Below are positions 8,683 through 15,299 of a DNA stretch of 26,940 nt, one piece after another. The stretch lies in the NCBI GenBank assembly GCA_964467255.1, contig CAYXPR010000021.1, positions 1 to 26,940 of the forward strand, read 5' to 3'. The notes under the pieces are model-generated. The model had not been told where the DNA came from. It saw nothing but the letters and a program-made list of their open reading frames with translations, and did no database searches. The first letter of the stretch is position 1. The number at the start of each line of letters is the position of its first letter. Origin of the DNA: CAYXPR01 sp964467255. Its GTDB lineage: Bacteria > Pseudomonadota > Alphaproteobacteria > Rickettsiales > RGZB01. The translations under genes were made by a program, and so were the position numbers.

Positions 8683-9894
8683 ATGAGCTATCGTGATTAT
8701 TTCAAAAAGGCGGTGGATGCACTGAAACACGCAGGCAATTACCGCGTGTTTACGAGCGTGCAGCGTTATGCCGGCCAATTTCCGAAGGCGCATGATTACA
8801 CGCATGATAGGGACATTGTTATTTGGTGCAGCAACGATTACCTCGGCATGGGTCAGCACCCTAAAGTGATTGATGCGATGGTCAAAACCGCCAAGGCGGC
8901 AGGCGCGGGTGCGGGCGGCACGCGCAATATTTCCGGCACAAACCACCCGCTCGTAACGCTCGAAAAAGAACTAGCCGATTTGCACGGCAAAAAATCAGCA
9001 ATTGTGTTTACGTCAGGCTATGTGGCGAATGCCACCACGCTGGCGACCTTAAGCAAAATTCTGCCGGAGGTCGTAATTTTTTCTGATGAGCTAAACCATG
9101 CTTCAATGATTGAAGGCATCCGCAACAGCCGCGCCGAGCGCCATATTTTCCGCCATAACGATGTAAAGCATCTGGAAGAACTGCTCAAAAAAACTGATGC
9201 AGACCGCCCCAAGCTGATTGCGTTTGAATCGGTATACTCCATGGACGGTGATATTGGCCCTGTGAAAGAAATTTGCGATCTGGCTGAAAAATATAATGCC
9301 ATGACGTATCTGGATGAGGTGCACGCCGTGGGGCTGTATGGCCCGCGTGGTGGTGGCATCAGCGAGCGCGATGAGCAGGCGCACCGCGTGACGTTTATTC
9401 AAGGCACGCTCGGCAAGGCATTTGGCGTGATGGGTGGTTACATCGCGGCGGATGAAGAAGTGGTAGATGCGGTGCGCAGCTATGCCCCCGGTTTTATTTT
9501 TACTACGGCGATTCCGCCTGCTATGGCCGCGGCGTTGGTGGAGAGCGTGCGCCATGTGAAAAGCAGTGATGCAGAACGCAAGAAGCTGCATCAGAATGTA
9601 CAAAGCGTGAAGAAGCGTTTACGCGATGCGGGCATTCCGGTGATGAGCAGCACGCAGAGCCATATTCTGCCGGTGCTGGTGGGCGATGCAGAAAAATGTC
9701 GTCAGGCTTCGCAGATGCTGCTCGATAAGCACGGTATCTATGTTCAGCACATTAATTACCCCACCGTGCCACAGGGCACTGAGCGCTTGCGCATCAGCCC
9801 TTCGCCACTCCATACTGAGCAGATGATGGATGAATTGGTTGCTGCACTTCAGGATGTATTTGCGGCGCTGGAATTAAAGCAACTGGCGGCGTAG
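8683..9894 (+). CDS. hemA: 5-aminolevulinate synthase
   Basis: This PLP enzyme condenses glycine and succinyl-CoA to 5-aminolevulinate, the first committed step of heme synthesis by the C4 (Shemin) route of alphaproteobacteria and mitochondria. The 403-aa protein shows WCSNDYLGMGQHP, GTRNISGTNHPL, H139 stacking on PLP (DELNHAS), D211/H214 (YLDEVHAVGLYG) and the Schiff-base lysine K245 (GTLGKAFGVMGGY). The GTRNISGTN and YINYPTVP-like (HINYPTVPQGTERLR) blocks favour ALA synthase over the related KBL and BioF enzymes. No clear Shine-Dalgarno precedes the ATG, so coupling with ctaA is possible. The TAG stop directly abuts the stop of convergent clpA. Its placement next to ctaA links heme supply to heme A production. 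Confidence 0.97.
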   Translation: MSYRDYFKKAVDALKHAGNYRVFTSVQRYAGQFPKAHDYTHDRDIVIWCSNDYLGMGQHPKVIDAMVKTAKAAGAGAGGTRNISGTNHPLVTLEKELADLHGKKSAIVFTSGYVANATTLATLSKILPEVVIFSDELNHASMIEGIRNSRAERHIFRHNDVKHLEELLKKTDADRPKLIAFESVYSMDGDIGPVKEICDLAEKYNAMTYLDEVHAVGLYGPRGGGISERDEQAHRVTFIQGTLGKAFGVMGGYIAADEEVVDAVRSYAPGFIFTTAIPPAMAAALVESVRHVKSSDAERKKLHQNVQSVKKRLRDAGIPVMSSTQSHILPVLVGDAEKCRQASQMLLDKHGIYVQHINYPTVPQGTERLRISPSPLHTEQMMDELVAALQDVFAALELKQLAA

Positions 9895-12204
9895 TTAATC
9901 CGCTTTTTCTGCGGGCACCTGGCGGCTCATTTCCTCAAAATCGAATTTGAGTTTGTCGCTGTCGAAGCTGACTTTGACGCGGCCACCGTTGCGTAGTTTG
10001 CCGAACAGGATTTCTTCCGCCAGCGGCTTCTTGATTTTTTCTTCGATAAAGCGTTCGAGCGGACGGGCGCCAAATGCGGCATCGAAACCTTTTTCGGCAA
10101 GGTACTTGCGCGAGCGTGGGCCTACCTCAATCTTCACACGCTTATCGGCCAGCTGTGCGCCGGTTTCCTCAATAAACTTATCCACGATTTTCAGCATCAG
10201 GTCTGGCGTGAGAGACTTGAAGGAAATGATGGAGTCTAAGCGGTTGCGGAACTCAGGGCTGAACGTGCGGTTAATCGCAGATTTATCTTCGCCCTCGCGT
10301 GATTCACGGCCGAAGCCCAGTGGCGATTTGGCGAGGTCTGACGCACCAGCATTCGTGGTCATAATCACGATGGTGTTGGTGAAATTTACGGTCTTGCCGT
10401 TATTGTCGGTCAGCTTGCCGTAATCCATCACCTGCAGCAGGATGTTGTAAATATCAGGATGCGCTTTTTCGATTTCGTCGAATAGCACCACCGTGTAAGG
10501 CTTTTGGTCGACTTCGTCGGTGAGCAGGCCGCCTTGTTCAAAGCCCACGTAACCTGGGGGCGAACCAATCAGGCGCGAAATAGAATGCTGTTCCATATAT
10601 TCCGACATATCGAGGCGGAACAGGCTCATGCCCATTTTAAGCGCGAGTTGTTGCGCGAGTTCGGTTTTGCCTACGCCTGTAGGCCCCGCGAACAGATAGC
10701 AACCAATCGGCTTTTGCGCTTTCCGCAAACCGGCTTTTGAAAGTTTGATGGAGTTTACCAGCACTTCGATGGCACTATCCTGCCCGTAGATTTTGGCTTT
10801 GAGTTCGCTTTCAAGGCCTACGAGGCGCTGATTCTCATCGGAAGAAATAGAATAACTCGGCACCTGCGTGATGCGCGAAACGATTTCTTCGATATCCACT
10901 TTATCGATGGTTTGCTTGCGTTTTTCTTTTTTAGCGAGCGCTTGGTGCGCACCGGCTTCGTCAATCAGGTCGATGGCTTTGTCAGGCAGTTTGCGGTCCG
11001 TGATGTAGCGGCTTGAAAGATCGACTGCGGCTTTAATGGCTTCATCGGTATACTTCACCTTATGGTGCTTTTCGTAGTAACCCTTCAGGCCATTTAAAAT
11101 CAGGATGCTGTCTTCAATCGACGGTTCTTTAATGTCGAGTTTCTGGAAGCGGCGCAGCAGCGCGCGGTCTTTTTCAAAATGCGAGCGATATTCTTTATAG
11201 GTCGTTGAGCCGATGCATTTAATCGCACCGCGCGCGAGTGCGGGCTTCAGCAAATTACCTGCATCCAGCGAGCCGCCACTGGTGGCGCCTGCGCCCACAA
11301 TGGTATGGATTTCATCAATGAACAACACGGCATTCGGCAGCTTCTCGAGGCCCTTTACAATGGCTTTGAGGCGTTCTTCAAAGTCGCCACGATAACGCGT
11401 GCCTGCGAGCAGCGCGCCCATATCCAGCGAGAAAATAACGGCATCCTTCAGTACATCCGGCACGTTGCCGCTCACGATGCGCTGTGCCAAACCTTCCACG
11501 ATAGCGGTTTTACCCACACCGGGGTCGCCCACATAGAGCGGATTATTTTTGCTGCGGCGGCAGAGGATTTCAATCGTACGCTCGATTTCCACTTCACGGC
11601 CAATCAACACGTCAATTTTGCCATCTTTCGCGCGTTCATTCAGGTTTAAAGCATACTGCGAAAGTGATTCATAAATCTCACGCTGCTCGGAACTGGCTTC
11701 ACGCGGTTTGCTGCTGCTAGTGCCTACGGTGGAGGGCGGTGCAGCTTTGGGGCGCGGCGCAATTTCTCCGCCATTTTTCGGCACGCCATGCGCCATAAAA
11801 TTTACGACATCAAGGCAGGAGAGTTGCTGCTCCTGCAAAAAGAACACGGCATGGGAGTCGCGCTCGGAAAAAATCTCGGTTAGCACGTTCGCACCCGTCA
11901 CTTCAGTTTTACCGGCAGCGTGTGCATGAATTGCCGCGCGGTGAATCACGCGCTGGAAGCCTGCCGTGGGGCGTGCTTCTTCTAAATCATCAATCACCAG
12001 TGAGGCGAGGTCGTTTTCTAGAAACTCAATCAGACGGCTGCGTAAATTGGGCATCTCCACGCCACAATTCTCCAGCACATAGCCCGCGTCGGCATCTTCG
12101 GTGAGCGAAAGCAGCAGATGTTCCAGCGTGGCATACTCGTGGCGGTATTTCCTCGCAAGGTTCAACGCGCGGTGCAGGCTGGATTCAAGGTTTTTGGAAA
12201 GCAT
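9895..12204 (-). CDS. clpA: ClpA, AAA+ unfoldase subunit of the ClpAP protease
   Basis: ClpA unfolds substrates and feeds them to ClpP; with ClpS it degrades N-degron proteins. The 769-aa protein has a Clp N-terminal domain (about 1-140) and a linker to about 170. The first AAA+ module carries Walker A GDPGVGKT at 226-233 and Walker B VLFIDEIHT near 293-301. The second carries Walker A GPTGVGKT at 507-514 and Walker B VVLFDEIEKAH near 572-582. There is no ClpB-type coiled-coil middle domain between the modules, which identifies ClpA. The LGF tripeptide at 629-631 matches the ClpP-docking IGL/IGF loop. The ATG follows the clpS stop with no gap, and GGAAGG lies inside the end of clpS, so the two are probably translationally coupled. 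Confidence 0.97.
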   Translation of the reverse strand: MLSKNLESSLHRALNLARKYRHEYATLEHLLLSLTEDADAGYVLENCGVEMPNLRSRLIEFLENDLASLVIDDLEEARPTAGFQRVIHRAAIHAHAAGKTEVTGANVLTEIFSERDSHAVFFLQEQQLSCLDVVNFMAHGVPKNGGEIAPRPKAAPPSTVGTSSSKPREASSEQREIYESLSQYALNLNERAKDGKIDVLIGREVEIERTIEILCRRSKNNPLYVGDPGVGKTAIVEGLAQRIVSGNVPDVLKDAVIFSLDMGALLAGTRYRGDFEERLKAIVKGLEKLPNAVLFIDEIHTIVGAGATSGGSLDAGNLLKPALARGAIKCIGSTTYKEYRSHFEKDRALLRRFQKLDIKEPSIEDSILILNGLKGYYEKHHKVKYTDEAIKAAVDLSSRYITDRKLPDKAIDLIDEAGAHQALAKKEKRKQTIDKVDIEEIVSRITQVPSYSISSDENQRLVGLESELKAKIYGQDSAIEVLVNSIKLSKAGLRKAQKPIGCYLFAGPTGVGKTELAQQLALKMGMSLFRLDMSEYMEQHSISRLIGSPPGYVGFEQGGLLTDEVDQKPYTVVLFDEIEKAHPDIYNILLQVMDYGKLTDNNGKTVNFTNTIVIMTTNAGASDLAKSPLGFGRESREGEDKSAINRTFSPEFRNRLDSIISFKSLTPDLMLKIVDKFIEETGAQLADKRVKIEVGPRSRKYLAEKGFDAAFGARPLERFIEEKIKKPLAEEILFGKLRNGGRVKVSFDSDKLKFDFEEMSRQVPAEKAD

Positions 12205-12591
12205 TTACTGGGGGACCTTCCGCATAACACATTTAAGGGGATGCTTATTCTTGCGCGAAAGGTCAATCACCTGCGTGATTTTTGTTTCGGCCACTTCGCG
12301 TGTGTATACACCACACACGGCTTGCCCCGAGTTATGAACGGTTAAGGTCAGTTCCGTGGCTTCGTCATGCGATTTATGGAAAAAGCGCTTCAGGACGAAA
12401 ATCACGTAGTCCATCGGGGTAAAATCATCATTCAGCATCACAATTTCATACATGGGCGGGAAGGCGGTCAGAACCTCATACTCTTCCAGCATTTCGTCCT
12501 GCACGTCCGAGCTAATATCCTCCGGCAGCGCCGTTTTGTGGCCCTCTAAATCGAGCTTCTCACCTATTAGCCTGCGTTTATCGTCTTCCAC
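12205..12591 (-). CDS. clpS: ClpS, N-degron adaptor for ClpAP
   Basis: ClpS binds proteins with bulky hydrophobic N-terminal residues and delivers them to the ClpA N-domain. The 128-aa product has a long acidic N-terminal tail (about 1-45) before the folded core. The core contains the binding-pocket residues N54-D55-D56, M60 and H86 in LNDDFTPMDYV and VHNSGQAVCGVYTREVAETK. The start is GTG at 12591, supported by GAGG about 6 nt upstream. The next methionine (34) would remove most of the tail. It is about 20 residues longer than E. coli ClpS (106 aa), with the extra length at the N-terminus. It is directly followed by clpA, as is usual for the pair. Confidence 0.96.
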   Translation of the reverse strand: MEDDKRRLIGEKLDLEGHKTALPEDISSDVQDEMLEEYEVLTAFPPMYEIVMLNDDFTPMDYVIFVLKRFFHKSHDEATELTLTVHNSGQAVCGVYTREVAETKITQVIDLSRKNKHPLKCVMRKVPQ

Positions 12592-12623
12592 TTTCAGCCT
12601 CGTTTGCTGATACGTTCTCTATA

Positions 12624-12641
12624 ACTATATAGTACATTATA
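12624..12641 (-). promoter_or_regulatory. Putative clpSA -10 box with adjacent palindrome
   Basis: On the minus strand TATAAT occupies 12641-12636 in a very AT-rich segment (about 12617-12665) upstream of clpS. The would-be start point falls near 12629, inside the perfect palindrome ACTATATAGT (12624-12633). No convincing -35 at standard spacing is visible. Such AT-only palindromes are common, so an operator role is speculative. Confidence 0.3.
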
Positions 12642-12710
12642 TTTGCTAAAAAAGAGTTAACGATTAAAACGTCTGAGGGGCGCAGAAAGCCTTATATTTC
12701 ACCGTTTCTG

Positions 12711-12740
12711 TTGACGCGGTGCAACAGTTGCGGCAATGTA
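12711..12740 (+). promoter_or_regulatory. Putative promoter of the NDUFS4-like gene
   Basis: TTGACG (12711-12716) is followed after 17 nt by CAATGT (12734-12739). The -35 is good and the -10 is mediocre. Placement 25 nt before the ATG at 12764 is suitable for a short leader containing GGGAAAAG. This also argues against an upstream GTG at 12719 as a translation start. Confidence 0.4.
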
Positions 12741-12763
12741 GCCACCCAAACGGGAAAAGTGTC

Positions 12764-13042
12764 ATGAAAGTACGTATTTACCAACCAACAAAATCCGCCA
12801 TGCAGTCCGGCACGGCCAACACCGCCCATTGGCTGGTGGAGCCAGAGCCAGAGAGCAAGCGCTTTATTGAGCCCCTGATGGGTTGGACCGCCTCGGGCGA
12901 CACCACGCAGCAGCTGCGTATGCTCTTTCCCACTAAGCAGGAAGCCATTGCTTTTGCAGAGAAAAATGGCTTTGAATACACGGTGCGTGAGCCGAAAAAA
13001 GCCAGCGTAAAGCCAAAATCCTACGCAGAAAACTTTAAATAA
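12764..13042 (+). CDS. NDUFS4-like accessory subunit of NADH:quinone oxidoreductase (complex I)
   Basis: This 92-aa protein resembles the ETC complex I subunit family, the alphaproteobacterial counterpart of mitochondrial NDUFS4, a peripheral-arm subunit near the NADH-oxidising module. Recognised blocks are KVRIYQPTKSAMQSG, FIEPLMGWTASGDT, TKQEAIAFAEKNGFEY and KPKSYAENF. The last three closely follow NDUFS4. ATG 12764 begins the conserved MKVRIYQP start and has GGGAAAAG upstream; a longer frame from GTG 12719 overlaps a putative promoter. As I recall the family, homologues usually continue a few residues past SYAENF, so this copy is slightly short at the C-terminus. No nuo genes lie nearby, which is normal for this gene. 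It converges on the DsbD-like gene with a 14-bp gap. Confidence 0.92.
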   Translation: MKVRIYQPTKSAMQSGTANTAHWLVEPEPESKRFIEPLMGWTASGDTTQQLRMLFPTKQEAIAFAEKNGFEYTVREPKKASVKPKSYAENFK

Positions 13043-13056
13043 CAGCAGCTTAAGTG

Positions 13057-15171
13057 CTATTTAGTGCCACGGGCGGTGTTCATCGCTGCGGTGATGGCGG
13101 CCTCGTTCAGCAATTCCGGCAGCACAATGCCCTGTGGCGCACCAGGGCCATACACTGCGTTGAACGGAATGCCGTAGCGGTTATTGTTTTTCAGGAAATC
13201 CGCAATCACTTCATCGCGATTCGTCCAGTCACCCTGCATCGCCACTACATCGGAAGCAGATAGCTGCTGTGTGACTTCTGCGCCGTTCAGCACCAGCAGC
13301 TTATTGGCTTTGCAGGTGAGGCACCAATCGGCCGTGATATCCACAAACACCACTTTGCCTTCTGACACGAGGCGTGTGATGGAGTCAGGCTCAAAATTGA
13401 CCCACACATCCGTCGAGGCATGGTTTTGTTCGACCTTGGTAAGTGTCGGCACGGCAAAAGAAACCGCAATCGCCGCCAGCATGAAGCCGTAACCGATGCC
13501 GTGTTTTTTAAGCAGTTCAACGTGCTTTGCGCCATAAAGCAATGCTACGGCCACTAGCACACTGCTGCCAATCATTAGTGCTGCGTTGAGACCAGACTGG
13601 TTCGAGATGATAAATACCAGCCACAAGGCGGTAGCAAGCAGTAGCAGCCCAAGCACGAATTTCACCTTTACCATCCACGCGCCGGGTTTTGGCATAAAGC
13701 CCACCAGTGCAGGGAAGAACACAAACAGCAGGTAAGGTGTGGCGAGGCCGATTGCCATTGCGCCAAACACGATAAAGATATCGAGCACATTTTGCGTGAA
13801 GGCAAAGCCAATGGCGGTGCCAAGCAGCGGCGCCGAGCAAGGCGTGGCGAGCAGCGTTGCAAATACGCCCGTGGCAAAATGCCCCCAATAACCATTGCCA
13901 GAGCTGGCCTGCAGCGCAGCGCCACCCAGCCATGAAGGCAAATGGATTTCATAGAGACCCATCAGGTTCGCCGCAAACAAACTGACGACGAGCAGCATGA
14001 AGGTGAGGAAAACCGGAGATTGGAATTGGAAGCCCCAGCCAACCGATGTGCCGGCTGCTTTCAGTGCTGCCACCAGTGCGGCCAGCAGCATGAAGGAAAC
14101 AAAAATACCCGCCGCGCTGCTTAAGAAGCTGGTGCGGATTTTTTTGGACTGGCTAGCACTGTGCTTCATGACGCTTAGAATTTTCAGCGACAGTACCGGC
14201 AGCACGCAGGGCATGATGTTAAGGATAAGCCCGCCCAAGTAAGCCATGAGCAGAATGAATAGGTACGAAACAGGCACTGGGGCGGGTGCTTCCGCGGCCG
14301 CCACAGGTGCAGGCATATCAATCGGTGCGCCTTCTGCTTTGGTTTGCAGCTCCACAGCTTGCTCGCCATTGACTAAGGTGAGCGTAAGAGATTGTTTGCC
14401 CATCGGCGCAACTTCGCCATTGGTCTCATAGGTAGAGAGGAACTCCACCGTTTTACCATCCGCACCCAGTGTGATTTGTGGGCGGGGGAATCGATAATGA
14501 GAATCACTTTCAATATAGACGTCTGGCGTTTTAAAGCCGTTTTCGGCGGAGGCGGTGATCTTTAAGGTGCCTTTTTCCGGTGTTCCCTCTACAAAACTCA
14601 CACTTTCGATTTTGAGGCCCTTCGTGCCATTTTCTGCTGGCACTTTGGCAAGGAACTGATCAATCAGCGCTTGGGCGTCCGCGTCGCTTTTGCCAGCGGG
14701 TACGGCAACTGTTAGGTTCTGCTTTTCAAACAGGCAGAGTTCTTTGCAAATCGCAAAATTAAGGGCGACGCTCACGTTCACCGTATCGGCTTTATTTTTG
14801 ATAAGGGCCTTATAGGGCTGCACGTAAGCATGCTTATAGGCATAGGCTTCGATTGTTTCATACTCCACATAGCGCGTGGGTGCTGGCCAGAAGACTTGCG
14901 GTGCTTCAATGTTGGTGGATTGTTCCCACTCTGCTTTTATCGGTAGGCCGCCATCACCCGGTGTGCGCCAATACACTTTCCAGCCATCCTGCATTTCAAT
15001 ATGCACGCCCATCCATAATGCGTGCTGCTCGCCAGATTTTTCCACATTACCGGTAACGAGGCGAATACGATAATTCTCTCCTTGTGCCCATTCGCTGGTG
15101 GCGGCCTGTGACTGTTCCGTAGGCAGCAATAAAGCAAGAAGCAGCAAAAGAAGGGAAAATAGGCGCGCCAT
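13057..15171 (-). CDS. dsbD: DsbD/ScsB-like transmembrane thiol-disulfide reductase
   Basis: This family carries electrons from cytoplasmic thioredoxin across the inner membrane to periplasmic disulfide partners. The 704-aa protein has a signal peptide (about 1-23). An N-terminal periplasmic domain carries C142 and C146 (FAICKELCLF). About eight or nine membrane helices (about 302-575) hold the paired cysteines C322 (NIMPCVLPVLSLK) and C445 (LATPCSAPLLG). A C-terminal periplasmic thioredoxin domain has C617-x-x-C620 (ADWCLTC). The large N-terminal domain and CxxxC motif resemble ScsB more than E. coli DsbD, so substrate partners may differ. Likely jobs are cytochrome c maturation, disulfide isomerase reduction or copper stress; sequence does not decide. 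No scsC or scsD is adjacent. No clear Shine-Dalgarno or promoter is visible. The gene lies downstream of the rpoBC terminator. Confidence 0.9.
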   Translation of the reverse strand: MARLFSLLLLLLALLLPTEQSQAATSEWAQGENYRIRLVTGNVEKSGEQHALWMGVHIEMQDGWKVYWRTPGDGGLPIKAEWEQSTNIEAPQVFWPAPTRYVEYETIEAYAYKHAYVQPYKALIKNKADTVNVSVALNFAICKELCLFEKQNLTVAVPAGKSDADAQALIDQFLAKVPAENGTKGLKIESVSFVEGTPEKGTLKITASAENGFKTPDVYIESDSHYRFPRPQITLGADGKTVEFLSTYETNGEVAPMGKQSLTLTLVNGEQAVELQTKAEGAPIDMPAPVAAAEAPAPVPVSYLFILLMAYLGGLILNIMPCVLPVLSLKILSVMKHSASQSKKIRTSFLSSAAGIFVSFMLLAALVAALKAAGTSVGWGFQFQSPVFLTFMLLVVSLFAANLMGLYEIHLPSWLGGAALQASSGNGYWGHFATGVFATLLATPCSAPLLGTAIGFAFTQNVLDIFIVFGAMAIGLATPYLLFVFFPALVGFMPKPGAWMVKVKFVLGLLLLATALWLVFIISNQSGLNAALMIGSSVLVAVALLYGAKHVELLKKHGIGYGFMLAAIAVSFAVPTLTKVEQNHASTDVWVNFEPDSITRLVSEGKVVFVDITADWCLTCKANKLLVLNGAEVTQQLSASDVVAMQGDWTNRDEVIADFLKNNNRYGIPFNAVYGPGAPQGIVLPELLNEAAITAAMNTARGTK

Positions 15172-15234
15172 AGGGTCAATCCATCGGTAGGGGTTCAGGC
15201 TCTAAGGATACTGCAAAATGAATGGCGAGGGAAA

Positions 15235-15277
15235 AACAAAAAAGGGAAACAGTGTTTTACTGTTTCCCTTTTTTGTT
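15235..15277 (-). terminator. Intrinsic terminator of the rpoBC operon
   Basis: A perfect inverted repeat has 19-nt arms (15235-15253 and 15259-15277) around a 5-nt loop (15254-15258). The arm core is GGGAAACAGT flanked by six A or T. Read on the minus strand, it begins 22 nt after the rpoC stop, and the T-rich arm and following TTTTTC supply a U-run. The stem is also A/T-flanked on the + strand, so it could work in both directions, but the only approaching gene is rpoC. It separates rpoBC from the downstream dsbD-like gene. Confidence 0.93.
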
Positions 15278-15299
15278 GAAAGCGATTGCTAACTCAAGT

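Noticed and set aside
12719..12763. GTG start giving a 15-residue longer NDUFS4-like protein
   Set aside because: Family homology begins at MKVRIYQP (ATG 12764), which has GGGAAAAG upstream; the GTG lies inside a putative promoter.
12592..12763. Small gene or ncRNA between clpS and the NDUFS4-like gene
   Set aside because: The 172-bp spacer shows only AT-rich promoter-like sequence; no stable long hairpin, tRNA fold or convincing short reading frame was seen.
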